41,513 nt of DNA. Origin: Chara braunii. Taxonomy: Eukaryota > Streptophyta > Charophyceae > Charales > Characeae. The number at the start of each line of letters is the position of its first letter. Within the stretch, counting starts at the first letter, position 1. Positions 1-9,769 of this stretch are shown here, piece after piece. Position numbers and translations under genes: made by a program. The stretch is from assembly GCA_003427395.1 (NCBI GenBank), contig BFEA01001039.1:74307-115819 (forward strand), in the 5' to 3' direction. Under the pieces are notes generated by a model. That model saw only the letters and a program-made list of their open reading frames with translations, searched no databases and was not told the DNA's origin.

Positions 1-800
1 GGGGGTCAAACCCCTACCCCGGCTTTGCCCCCGGGGGCCCCCGCCTGACAACCCTGCCTGGAGCGTTCCCTCCAAAGGGCCGCATCTACAGAATGTCCCC
101 TGCTGAGCTTGAGGAGCTCATAAACCAGCTTGAGACCAGGGGTCTCAACAAGAATACGAGGAAGAGTACGAAGCCTCTCCCTTGTATTGATGACCTTCTG
201 GATATGGTGCAGGGTTGTGCACTATTCAGCAAAATCGACTTCAAATTTGGCTATCACCAGATTGAGATGGCAAAGGAGGATGTTCATAAGACAACCTTCA
301 AAACCAGGTATGACACCTATATACCAGGTAATGTTGTTTTGACTTTGCAATGCCCGGGTAATTTCCAGGCTGAGATGCACTGCATCTTCAGACCTTACCT
401 GGATAAATTCATGGTTGTTTACTTAGATGATATTTTGGTATTCAGGCGAACTACCAGGGATCATGCGGAGCACCTGGCTCTTGTTCTTCGGGTGTTACGT
501 GACAGTCAGTACAAGATTAACAAGGAGAAATCCTCCTTTGGAGTCCCTCTGTCATCTACCTGGGTCGTGTAATCTTTTGAGATGATCTGGCCCCTGAAGC
601 CAAGGTCGTGGCTATTCAAGATTGGCCACAGTCACCGACAGTGAGCGATGTACGTTCCTTCATGGGTTTGGCCTCATACTACAAAAAGTTTGTTAGGAAC
701 TTTTCTGAAGTGGCTGCACCTCTGACTTACCTAACAAAGAAGGATACTCATTTTCTTTGGTCCCTTCCTCGAATCAAGAAGGCCTTGACTTGTGCACCAG
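1..800 (+). pseudogene. Ty3/gypsy reverse transcriptase domain, broken
   Basis: This is the RNA-dependent DNA polymerase that copies the element RNA into DNA in the virus-like particle. In the frame of position 93 the entry motif (GRIYRMSPAELEEL) is followed by LPCIDDLL, FSKIDFKFGYHQI (catalytic Asp) and the active-site box YLDDILVF near 419-442. The usual fingers block between the Leu-rich entry helix and ALNK (about 30 residues carrying the GAPVLFVKK-type motif) is missing, so there is an internal deletion near 140-160. Near 545 the frame shifts; the other frame then reads SVIYLGRVIF, a TGA, and APEAKVVAIQDWP, followed by the thumb motif VRSFMGLASYYKKFV from about 640. About ten residues are also missing after FLW near 765. 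Family assignment is firm; the copy cannot make active enzyme. Confidence 0.9.
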
Positions 801-1200
801 TGCTGAAGTTACCTGACCCCATTTTTACATTTATCCTGACCACTAATGCTAGTGAGTATGGCATTGAGGCAGTTCTTCAGCAGGACAATAGGAATGGTTT
901 GTGGCCCATTGAGTTTATGAGTAAGAAGATGAAAACCTAAAAGCTGTAGAACTCTACGTACGAGAAAGAGCTATATGCTCTGGTATGCGCGCTAGAGCAA
1001 TGAAAGCACTTTCTTGTGGGTAGGCATTTCAAGATTTTCGCATATCATGCCACTCTACAGTGGATGGAGTCCCAGGGAGAGTTAAATGATAAATTGACAC
1101 GCTACATTCAGTTCATTGATCTGTTTGACTTTGAATTGAAACATAAGAAGGGATGCTACAACAAAGTAGCAAACGCCCTCTCTCGTAGGCCTAACATTTT
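801..1200 (+). pseudogene. Ty3/gypsy RNase H domain, catalytically dead
   Basis: RNase H removes the RNA strand of the RNA/DNA hybrid during reverse transcription. The domain is readable in one frame from LPDPIFTFILTTNAS through YEKELYAL, LVGRHFKIF and NKVANALSRRP. It contains three in-frame stops (938-940, 947-949, and one just before KHFLVG near 1001). Of the four acidic catalytic positions, the Glu of YEKELYAL is kept. The first Asp is Asn (TTNAS in place of TDAS), the third is Tyr (AYHATL in place of TDH), and the last is Asn (NKVANALSR in place of NKVADALSR). Three of four losses plus the stops mean no activity. Confidence 0.88.
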
Positions 1201-1446
1201 TGCGCCGGTCTCCTCTACTCACTCCTTTGGAGAGGAGACCCGTCAGACCATTGCCCGTTTACTGCCTCAGGACCCGACTTATGGACCCATAGTCAGGAAT
1301 CTGCAAACAGATCCCAACTCTGAACCAAGATATGTCATGAATTCATACTTGCTGTACACTTACACCAGGGGTGAGAAGCGCTTGTGCATTTCCCAGGACC
1401 AGCGAGTGAGGACTCTGCTGATGTCAGAGTGTCATGATGCGCGTGG
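1201..1446 (+). pseudogene. Gypsy linker and 5' half of integrase zinc-finger region
   Basis: This continues the RNase H frame. It holds the linker after ALSRRP and the start of the integrase HHCC region: YLLYT, LCISQDQRVRTLL and SECHDAR. The reading stops making gypsy sense at 1447, where an inserted LINE begins. The same motif, CHNARGHFGF, is repeated at 3745 on the far side of the insertion, so the two halves belong to one original domain. Confidence 0.8.
1427..1446 (+). repeat. Target-site duplication, left copy (20 bp)
   Basis: These 20 bases match 3742-3761 at 17 of 20 positions; the three differences are all transitions. They bracket the LINE segment and lie in the gypsy integrase CHDAR codons. 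Long TSDs of this size are usual for target-primed reverse transcription by LINEs. Confidence 0.75.
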
Positions 1447-1452
1447 ACGGGG

Positions 1453-3165
1453 GTGATCCATCCCAAGGACAGAGGAGGCTTGGGGATTTTGTACCCGGGG
1501 GTCCAGGTCACAGCACTGATGGTGCAGTGGATCAGGAGACTGGTTTTCACACAAGACCTCCCATGGCAAGCTCTGGCGCTGGAACAAATCGCTCGTCTCG
1601 CCCCACAAGCCCCTCGAACAGTAAACCCCCTGACCTGGTTGGAAGATCGTTTGTGGCCCTTGCCGCGGCGTTCCCGCGTATGCCAGGACCTGAACCGAGA
1701 TGCGGTCCGCGGCGACCTCACAAAGGATGTCTTTTGGATCCGCTGCCTGAAAGTCTGGCGTCAACTACCGTTGCCAGATAAACCTGGGCCAACCAGATGG
1801 GAGGAGGTGGCCCGACAACCTCTGTTCGGGAATAGAAATATTATGGATCGAAACGAAAGGGTATATCGTAGTTCTGACCTCCCATGGAATAACTGGGTCA
1901 AAAGGGGCATAATCAGGGTCAAAGACATCTGGGACTCGGAAAACAAGGGTTGGAAATCAGTGTCACAGATGAGGACGCTACTGAAACACTGTCATAACTT
2001 AGAAAATAATTTGGAAAGGTTGATCTTCGCGATCCCCCTGGACTGGGTGCGCATCCTGTGTAAGGGATCCAAGTTGAAGATAGGGGACTGGGTAATGGTC
2101 CTCGGAGATCTAGAGAGTGTGGGAAAGGTTGTGGAAATACGCACGGAAGAATCGCTGATCAGTCTCTTTCACAAAAAGAATGACAACACATTAACTAAAC
2201 GGGCCCCGGACGCGCCGAGATGGTGCCGAAACTCTTATCTGTGCAGAATCCGGGTTCTGGGTGATAAGGAGGACTGCATAGCATACCAGTTGGGAACCTG
2301 CATCGCGGACCTCCCCTTCGATCCGGAGGAGTGGCAATGACCCTCTACGCGCAGAACCCCGAGATCACAGAACCGGAAATTCCACGGCCTAACAGTGAAG
2401 GTCACTTATCGTTTGCTGCGCCCTAGGGTAAATCTGAAGGATATTGTAAAAACCCGTTGGAGATCCCATTTGAATGTTGGGGCCGAAGCCATCCACCCCA
2501 TCCGATGGTTCTCCCTCACAAGGGTCAAACCTGCAAAGCTGGCCTCGCTGCAGTGACAGATAGAACACCGCTGCCTCCCCACCAATGATTGGCTAATAGA
2601 TCGCACTTACCTGGAACAAAGAAGGCTGGCTCTCCCGTGGTGCAAATCGTGTCAGACGGCGTTCCCCTCCTGGAAAATCCCGGAAACCATAGAACATATT
2701 TTCTTGCGATGCCTGGGGTCTATTCTTACATGGCGATGGTGGGACATAATTTGGAATTTGCTGGACACCGAGACGACCTGGTCATGGGACTGGAGTGCGA
2801 TACTGTGCGAGACATGGACCTCCCCCACATCTTGTACCTTTGAGGAGAACATGTTTAAAATAGGGAGGAGGGCGGTTATGTGGACGATTTGAAGGAGACG
2901 CTGCATACACGCCATGGAGGGACTCCGTATAGCAGGGGAGGAAACCACAGACATGATTTAACAATTCATACATCAAGAACTAATGACGCAATGGCAGAAG
3001 GTCGAGTGTCAGCTGGATCTGTGCCAAATAAACAGAGAAATAAAACAAAAAAATCCAACAATTTTTCGGGGACTGGTTGGGCGGCGAGAACGGCGGCCGA
3101 ATTGTCTCCGTCAAATGGGAGGGCGGCCAAACCCGGGAAGGCGAAGGAGACAATCAAGACGGTAA
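1453..3165 (+). pseudogene. LINE ORF2 C-terminal region (post-RT domain and zf-RVT-like zinc knuckle)
   Basis: A single frame runs from 1453 to about 3165 with in-frame stops at 2338-2340 (TGA), 2554-2556 region (TGA), 2890-2892 (TGA) and one near 2959. The first 295 codons begin IHPKDRGGLGIL followed by ALMVQWIRRL, the motif that follows the RT thumb in plant LINE ORF2, and include PLFGNRNIM and IRVKDIWD. Further on the frame reads HRCLPTNDWL, WCKSC (Cys codons 2641 and 2650) and EHIFLRC (His 2695, Cys 2710). This C-x2-C...H-x4-C pattern is that of the zf-RVT region of plant LINEs. The tail near 2983-3060 is QWQKVECQLDLCQINREIKQK. At least two of the stops are TGA where Trp would fit, which suggests decay of TGG codons. 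The RT catalytic core is not present. Confidence 0.78.
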
Positions 3166-3741
3166 CCGTGAGCCGATCAGGAAGGACTATCAGATTTGTT
3201 TCAAAGATTGGACAACGGTGGGCCAAGAGGTTCCGTTGCGGCCACCCGCAGTCTTTCCCGACCCCTTCCCCCCTCATCAACTAGCTCTGGTGGACATGCA
3301 ATGGTACGGAGCGGAGTAAGCAAGACTGCAACGTAGGGGAGGGACCAGCCTGTGTACATGGATAGCTGGTGCGCGGCATGGGATGAAGAGGTTCCTCCCT
3401 GTTCCGACGCAACCTGCTCAGTCAATCCTTTGGGTCCCAGAGCAATCAATGTTGGCAGGGTCTTCCCTATTTTAGTCTGTGCTTTCACTCTTTGTATGGG
3501 ATGCTGGACCCGATTAAGGGGGCTGCTGAGACAGGGTTGGGTCACTAGGTAAGGGGTGCTCCTAAGAAGGGATGGGTGACATTAGCAGCTCCACGGGATA
3601 TTGGAGGCCCAAGCGGAGTTTGAATTGACCACATCCCCGGAGAACAACAAACAACAATCTTTGTATTGTACGATGTATGAAAGGGACGTTGGACCCGGTT
3701 TCCAGCAGGTGCTGCTCCCCACCAATAGATGGAGCCTCCCC
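3166..3741 (+). other. LINE 3' non-coding tail
   Basis: I see no supported coding between the last ORF2-like codons and the right TSD copy. Open frames exist here on both strands but none resembles a known family, and their composition matches out-of-frame translation. By position this is the 3' untranslated part of the LINE. Confidence 0.5.
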
Positions 3742-3761
3742 GAGTGTCATAATGCACGCGG
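3742..3761 (+). repeat. Target-site duplication, right copy (20 bp)
   Basis: This is the partner of 1427-1446 (17 of 20 identical). Gypsy integrase coding resumes inside it with ECHNARGHFGF, confirming that it is host-element sequence duplicated on insertion. Confidence 0.75.
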
Positions 3762-4540
3762 TCATTTTGGGTTCTTAAATTTGGAAGGAGATGCGGAGTG
3801 ATCGATTGCACTATATTGAAACCTGTGATCTCTGCCAGAGAAACAAGGTCCAACATAAACCTCCTCTGGGACTGCTCAAACCCTTGCCCATACCTGATGG
3901 TCCTGCTGAATCTGTATCTATAGATTTTACAGATCACCCCTCATGGCATGCGTCAGGTAATGGTCTGTGTTGATAGGTTCTTCAAGTACGCAGAGTTCAT
4001 CCCCTTGCTAGAAATAGTTAAGGTCCCCGTTGTGAGAGCAGTGTTCTAAGAGAGGTGGGTCACTCATCATGGACCGCCCACTTCTATAGTCAGTGATAGA
4101 GTTCCACGGTTCTGCAGCAATGAGTGGTAGTCCTATTGTAAGGATTACCTACACTCACGATTAGACATGACTTATGGCCGTCATCCTGAAGCCAGTGGTC
4201 AGGCTGAAGTGATGAACCAAGTCTTGTTTCAGTTGCAGCGTCCTGTCATCTCTCCAGATCAACAAGACTGGGATCTCCACCTGGCGCGTGCACAACTTGT
4301 TTACAATACCGCTATCCACTCTTCAATTGGGTTCAGTCCATATCATTTGCACTGGGGACGTGAGCCACGATAGCCTCTTGATGACATCATCAATAAGGCT
4401 AAGTCTGATCTGACTCCTGGCATTACTGGACGCTACAGAGTCGATGTGGAAAGGGCACGGGCGAACTTGTTCAAGGCTCAAAAGACCATGATTGAACAAG
4501 CTAATCGCCACCGACGTCCTTTCCCCATTCGTATTGGCGA
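3742..4540 (+). pseudogene. Ty3/gypsy integrase zinc finger and DDE core, broken
   Basis: Integrase joins element DNA to the host chromosome. The H2C2 zinc region resumes as CHNARGHFGF, is broken by a frameshift near 3790, and finishes with CDLCQRNK (Cys codons at 3824 and 3833). The catalytic core follows: SIDFTD (first Asp near 3922), VCVDRFFKYAEFIP after another frameshift near 3950, HHGPPTSIVSDR (second Asp near 4095), and ASGQAEVMNQVL (Glu 4206-4208). The downstream helix LVYNTAIHSSIGFSPYHLHWG is well kept. Stops occur near 4047 and 4132 and at 4371. The D, D and E are all still present, but the reading frame is not continuous. A run of about 170 bases between the second Asp and the Glu looks shortened relative to the family. 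Confidence 0.87.
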
Positions 4541-4996
4541 TTAAGTCTGGGTAGCCAGTTCAGAGTTGTTGAGGGAAGAGGATTTCTCTCCCAAGTTGTT
4601 GCCACGATACTTGGGTCCATGGCAGGTGTTAGATACAGTGGGCTCCGATCCTTTTGGCCCGTAGTACGTTATCGACGTCCCACTGCATCTACATACGTAT
4701 CTTGTCTTCCATGCATCTAAGCTGCTTCCTTTCATCCCAACTGATGCATTCCCAGACCGCCCCCCTCAGTTTGGCTCACCGATCCCTGGCAAGGGATATG
4801 ACGTGGAGGTCATTGAGGACGAGTACGGCACTGGCCCCGTCCAACAGTATCTTGTGAAGTTATGTTTCCAGCCTCATACTGAGGATAGATGGTCCACCAG
4901 GAAAGAACTTCTCAAGACAGCAAAGTTTGTAGTTCTACGTTACGAGGCGGCTCAGAAGGGTTCATTTCCTTGTCGGTCTCCTCGTTTACACCCCTA
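4541..4996 (+). pseudogene. Gypsy integrase C-terminal and chromodomain-like tail, decayed
   Basis: Codons read VWVASSELL, FSPKLLPRYLGPWQVL, YVIDVPLHLHTYLVFHASKL and FPDRPP, the GPY/F-type C-terminal region of chromovirus integrases. These are followed by YDVEVIEDEYGTG, VQQYLVKL and EDRWSTRKELLKTA. The last part matches the layout of a chromodomain (YLVKW..., then a Trp and E..L), which directs integration toward marked chromatin, but the aromatic cage is poor. A stop at 4541-4543 interrupts GD-VWV, and there are frame changes near 4660 and 4800. The assignment as chromodomain-like is an inference from position and pattern. Confidence 0.72.
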
Positions 4997-6148
4997 GCTC
5001 GGAGGTCCTCGCTCCCCGGGGGGGTAAACCTGCAATGATTTGCTGATTCTGACTGTCGAGATTTGACTGCGAGGTTGTACAGTAACAACAAGAGGGTTAG
5101 ATTCATATTTTTGTTTGTGTCAGGGACTAACCGAGAGTTCAGTGCTGAGGGAAATTCAGGAGGGACATATCTGCAATTTCAAAAAAAATACAGGTCCGCA
5201 AGTTCCTTAGACCGCACTGCGAATAGTAGGCTCGGGCTATCACTAGGACGGGAGACCCTAGGGCCTAGGCCCGTAGCATGACAACCTATAGCCGAGTACG
5301 TAGAGGCCCTAACGGCCCAAACTGAAACGGTACCGGTCGGTCCAGTCCGTGTCTAGGTCTAGGTTAGTCTATTAATACATCGAGGTCGCTAGGGTTAAGA
5401 CTTTTGGCAGTTTTCAGTTTTCGCGTGACAGCGTTCTAAGCCAAACAAGTGCGGCGGAGACTATTGCCTCCAGGCCGCATCCTGAGACCTTTGTCGTGGA
5501 CGACAGCGATAGTCAGCTTTCTGGAGCTCGCCATAGTTGGGGCGTCCTCTGAGCATCCAACCCAGGGGGTGCTTGCGCGCAGCTGGGCTATTCTGAGGCT
5601 CTACGTGGTATTCGTGAGTGGACCACTGCTGCTGCATCTTCCTTTGAGATCGTGCGTGACATCTACAGTGGCGCTGCAACCATAGCTGCAACTTTTTTCG
5701 TCAGAGTTGCTCATCGGCACTGAGGATTACATCGCAATTCCTGTTCTTCATCTGGGTGGTTGGTGCAGGCCTCTGGGAGGCTGATGTTGTGTGGCACTAT
5801 TAACTGAGTGTAGTATAGGGAGTGGAGTGTGTGGTTCTATGAGTGACAAGACACTGAGACAAACTATGTAACGATATTGGTTCAGATCGGCTCAATCTCA
5901 TATTGTTCCTTTGTTATCCTCGCGGGTGTCTACTTGTGATTGGCTGTGGGGAATACCTTAAGAGAGTGGGAAACACTTTGTGTTATCTCCACACCTGTGC
6001 ACAGTGCTTTTTCGCTGCCGACTCTGTCTGTGTGCAGTGTGTACTCTGTCTCCTCTCCCCTTCTTCTTATGCATGTATGGGAGTGCGTGAGATTGGTTGT
6101 GTGTGTGTGTTGGTGAAAATCGACAGATAACCAAGTTCATAACACACA
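4997..6148 (+). other. Probable 3' LTR or flank of the gypsy element; no gene
   Basis: There is no convincing coding here. A C/G-rich stretch near 5010-5030 follows the end of pol, where a polypurine tract and LTR would be expected, but I could not fix a TG...CA boundary. No partner LTR is in the window for comparison. The stretch up to the hAT-like element is otherwise unremarkable, with a short TG-rich run at 6098-6115. Confidence 0.35.
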
Positions 6149-6891
6149 GATATAAACCGGTGTTTGGACGGTTCGCGCGCCCGAACGTCCGGAACCCTTT
6201 GGGAATGTGTTCGATCGTTCGGGCCGAACGAGGACCCAAAAAGAAAAAAAACAATTCAAAGAAATCTGAAAAGAAAATATGTTATCAAAAAAAATAAAAT
6301 AAACAATATTTGCCAAAGCATTACATCCAAATTCATTAATAAATTCGAATTAAAAATAAAATACAAAAAATAAAAATAAGAATAAAAATAAGAAAATATG
6401 AAAAAGGAATTGAAATTAGTGAGTGGGCGAGCACATTTTCGACACCGCCATCTTTGACAATTTTTCAGTTTCTTGTGGTACAACCAAATGTCCTGAAAAT
6501 TTACAAATGTATACTTGACATAATAAAAAACTCATTAAAAAAGTTTCAAAAAATAATAAAATTATTCAGGCCCCGCAAGAAACTGAAAACAATAAATGAA
6601 AAAAAAAAAAAAAAAAAATAGTGAGTGGGAAAGAATATTTTGACACCGCCATCTTTGGTGATTTTCAATCTTTGTTTGGCTTAGCAAAATGACTTCAAAA
6701 TTTATGGGCATGTACCTCACATCATAAGCAACTCGCAAAAACAAATTCAGAAAAGAAAACTTATTTTTAGGCCCCGAAATATTTTTTGGGGGGGGGCGAA
6801 CGCCTTAAGGTTCGAACCCCGAACAGGACCCCGAACACGTACGTACGGAGGTCGGCCTGGGGACCTCCATGCGTACGGGCTGGTGACCCTG
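6149..6891 (-). mobile_element. hAT-like non-autonomous element, copy A
   Basis: This copy belongs to a family with CpG-rich ends carrying repeated CGTTCGGG/CCGAACG motifs and an AT-rich core. The right end GTACGGGCTGGTGACCCTG is the reverse complement of the CAGGGTCACCAG end of the other copies. The left end is worn (only ACCGG of CAGGGTAACCGG is kept). The core holds two copies of a ~200-bp module marked by ACACCGCCATCTTTG (6441 and 6643). No TSD can be read because a TA microsatellite abuts the right end. It has no coding capacity. Confidence 0.75.
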
Positions 6892-6927
<36 letters not shown>

Positions 6928-6932
6928 TATAT
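6892..6932. repeat. (TA)n microsatellite
   Basis: Near-perfect TA dinucleotides directly after the CCCTG end of the hAT-like copy A; one TG interruption near 6909. Confidence 0.95.
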
Positions 6933-7189
6933 CGTCACAAACAGAATACATATATAACCTTTCTTTACCTCAGCTTACTCCCCTTTCTTCCATCTTTATT
7001 TTTGAACGAAGAAAAACTTATTCATTCTCCCCACCATGGCTCTCCGCAACATCCCGTCTCGTCTTTTGCCGCCCCAAGCATCCGTATCACGCCTGTGACG
7101 CTCTTCGATTGCAGACCTTTTTGCAATGTGGCAAACGCAAAATAGGAGGGATGATGGTGAGGGACCATCCGACGATGAACTTGGCAAGA
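6933..7189. other. Intergenic, nothing recognised
   Basis: Short open frames cover this stretch on both strands but none resembles a known protein. It links the TA microsatellite with the left part of the large dispersed element. Confidence 0.4.
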
Positions 7190-7698
7190 GAACTGTAGGA
7201 GATTTTGCAGACAATCCGTCTGACCAGTTTCGAGCGCATCGGTCCGGCACCGCATAAGGCAGCGCGGGAACCTCCCGGCCGCATCACACAGGAGTTGGTT
7301 TAAATCCTTCGTCGCAAATATACATGGAGCTTCCGCAAGCCGCTTCGACCGAGTGTGCGAGCCATATCTCCCGCGAGCCCCTACGACAGGATAGGGCCTA
7401 CGCGAAGCACGACATACCTCCACCTTACGCGAGTTGTCACCTCCCTTCGGTGGGCGTATCCCCGCCGAGCTACCAGTCCACAGTACGAAAGTTGATCAAT
7501 TGCAATCGCAGAGGTGGACCGACCGAAGGCGTTTCTCGTTCGTTGTAGCATAGGGGGTACGCGCGGTAATACGCCTCTATCGGACCCGCACGCGAACCGA
7601 CCTCTTGGGGAGGCTGAAATCCCAAGCGCGGCTCGACGTCGGTCGACTAGGACGTATCCCACTCACCACTCATACACCACTCTACTGACGCAAAAATA

Positions 7699-7719
7699 AC
7701 ACACACACACACACACACA
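7699..7719. repeat. (AC)n microsatellite
   Basis: About ten AC dinucleotides inside copy 1 of the large dispersed element; absent from copy 2, so it arose after the copies separated. Confidence 0.9.
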
Positions 7720-7865
7720 TCAAACGACGGGACAATACTCCTAGTCCCTTCAGTATTCATCCCATAATTGTCCGACGCTGATACCGGATAGGCGGCACGC
7801 GCGAGACTTAGTATAAAACCGCGCAGACACAAGGCTAACTCATATCGATTCCCGATGCGAACATA

Positions 7866-8160
7866 CGCAAGTAGTCGCAATGATGGCATACTATGTAGTA
7901 CCCATATTGATGCGGTCCTCGTTAATCTCGAGGGTCGCATTCGACACTCAAGTGTCGGTTGACACGCGCTTTGAGGGTTAACCTCTTGACGCTGGACAAC
8001 CGCCATGCGCGGTTGAAGACCACACACCCTCTTCTGCACTCTGTGCAGAGTGGGTGGTACACAGGTCCGTACCGGTGGTGGTAGTCGCATCTTACTGCCT
8101 TGGAGATGAGCCCCACTCCAGGCCTGGGCAGAAGTCAAGGGGTTTGACTTTGACGGCTGT
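7866..8160 (+). other. Conserved island of the large dispersed element, copy 1
   Basis: This is the best conserved part between the two copies. Shared strings include GTCGCAATGATG, TACTAT-TAGTACCCAT, ACACTCAAGTGTCGGTTGAC, CACACCCTCTTCTGCAC and GGTTTGACTTT. It contains a short palindrome (TACTATGTAGTA) and a perfect hairpin stem (GACACTCAAGTGTC). No coding is supported. Its better conservation than the flanks suggests a functional non-coding region, for example a promoter or structured RNA, but that is inference. Confidence 0.5.
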
Positions 8161-8940
8161 CACGGACTACAACGTCCAACTATAATAATTAACAAGCCAA
8201 ATCATCCAATAAATAAATAAACATCCCACCACTTATATATCAAATCAGATATCGAGACAACAACAAAGAAGGGGAAACATAGACCCATCAGGTATGCAGA
8301 TCGTGCGACATATGGTTGTCATTCTCACTGCCTCCAAAGTATGGCCCATATACCAAACTCCAAAATACTAACCTGCATAAAATACAGACACACACAATAG
8401 CCACATTGCCATACACCAATGTGGTCAACTTTACTGTGCCCTGTAACCCACACCACGGCTCACACACTCAAGCCCAGTCATAGTCCAACTTTCCATAAAT
8501 CTAATAAGTTCTTTATAATGGTCATTTAAAAGAAGTCTGGTTAAAACCCTCAAAGAAACACATCAAATCTGCGGGCTAAGGCAATCAAGTTGAGTTACAG
8601 GTGTAAGCGAAGTTGTGTCATGAGTCGACAAGTCGACGATCAACCAACTGATCTGTTATCAGTGATAACAGAAGATGATCCTCAAGGGATCAAACCTGAA
8701 TCTAGTCCGAGTCCTGAATCAGATCAATCAAGAGACAGGTCAACGCCCCAAGCTAGAACCATAAGCCCCTGGAGAATAATCCCTATACCAGAATCTCTCT
8801 CAAAGTTTCTCCTAATAGCTAAGCCTAAGCATACCTCTAAGCCAACGCCCAAAGGAAGGTAGACTCATGACATAATCTCCCCTATCCAGGGTGGATTACC
8901 AGAATCGCCACCTGTCGAAATATAATCTAACTCCTTTAAA
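8161..8940 (+). other. Linker of large dispersed element, copy 1
   Basis: No gene is supported. A 90-codon frame at 8590-8862 is rich in Ser, Pro and polar residues but is not kept in copy 2, so it is probably chance. Matching landmarks in copy 2 are GGTCATTTAA (8519 and 36009) and GAAGATGATCCTC (8671 and 36144). Confidence 0.5.
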
Positions 8941-9565
8941 CTAAAAAAAATTCGGCAGTGCTTCCCGTAGGAAAAGTGTCTTTCCATAATTTATATAAGC
9001 TCAAATATGAAAACAGAAATAATCTCTAACTCAAGAAAGTGAAATTTTGTCTAACTCCCTGAATTAGTAAAAATTTGGGCAGCACTCCCTTTAGAAAATG
9101 AGACTTCCCAGATTTATACTATCTCAGATTTGAACTCATAATAACACGAGTTTCTGTCAAGATAAAATTTAACAACTCCTTAGATTTGTAGAAATTTCGG
9201 CAGCACTCCCTTTGGAAAAATGTTAGTCCAAGATTTATACAAAGCTAAGTTCAGAACTTTGAAACTAACTTTGACTTCTCAAAGTCCAATTTTGTCCAAC
9301 TCCCTGAATTAACAAAAATTTGGGCAGCACTCCCTTTAGAAAAGGAGACTTTCCAAATTTTTACTAAGTCAGATATAAAGAAAAGACAAGTTGAATTTTG
9401 ACAAGTCAAGAATTGACTAACTCCTTGGATCTGTAGAAATTTCGGCAGCGCTTCCCGCAGAGAAAGTAGCTTGCCAAGATTTATACAAAGCCAAGTATAA
9501 AAAATGATCCCAGAAAATGCAAGAATTGACCTTAGTAAAGAAAACTATCACAGAAAATGCAGGAA
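8941..9565 (+). repeat. Tandem array A, ~122-bp units in a ~245-bp higher-order pattern
   Basis: Five units are marked by GGCAG at 8954, 9078, 9199, 9323 and 9444, giving spacings of 124, 121, 124 and 121. Units 1, 3 and 5 read TTCGGCAG, units 2 and 4 read TTGGGCAG, so the true period is a two-unit dimer. Each unit ends with the motif CTAACTCC-TGAATT or a variant and a TTTATAC(A/T)A landmark. The array is present with about four units in copy 2 (36300-36680). Confidence 0.85.
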
Positions 9566-9769
9566 TTGAAAGTAATTCCTATCGCTCTAGCACGTGGCGA
9601 GCATCTAAAGCAACTACCTACCAAACCGAAACTCAGATCAGGTAGCCATCTCACTCAATCACATGCAGGTCAAACCACGAAGGTAAGTACTCTCACCAGC
9701 TCTAAGTAAATCTGGACAAACAATAGTTCATAGTCTTTCAGTGATTTGACCCTTGTACCCAACTTTCAT

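Larger units (their letters stand above)
1447..3741 (+). mobile_element. 5'-truncated L1-like LINE inserted in the gypsy element
   Basis: The segment between the two 20-bp direct repeats codes for the C-terminal part of a non-LTR retrotransposon ORF2 (tail after the RT catalytic core, then a zinc-knuckle region) and a 3' non-coding tail. The 5' part (ORF1, endonuclease, RT core) is absent, the usual result of incomplete target-primed reverse transcription. No poly(A) or simple tail precedes the right TSD copy, which is unusual for an L1-type element and may mean the tail was lost or that this clade ends differently. The insertion has the same strand as the host element. Confidence 0.75.
1..6148 (+). 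mobile_element. Degenerate Ty3/gypsy LTR retrotransposon, pol region, with nested LINE
   Basis: The order RT, RNase H, zinc-finger/integrase core and chromodomain-like tail is the Ty3/gypsy pol order. The element enters the window already inside pol, so gag, protease and the 5' LTR are off the left edge. It is interrupted at 1446/1447 by a LINE and resumes at 3742. Frameshifts, in-frame stops and loss of catalytic Asp residues show that it is dead. The right limit is uncertain: coding ends near 4996, and the 4997-6148 stretch before the next hAT-like element is assigned to the 3' LTR or flank only by position. Confidence 0.85.

Noticed and set aside
6800-6830. TTCGAACC words that resemble a tRNA T-loop
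   Set aside because: They belong to the CGTTCGGG/GTTCGAAC subterminal motifs of the hAT-like family; no tRNA stems can be formed around them. I saw no tRNA gene in the window.
7022-7662. Minus-strand frames over the left block of the large dispersed element
   Set aside because: The corresponding frame is not kept in the second copy at 34710-35135, so coding is not supported.
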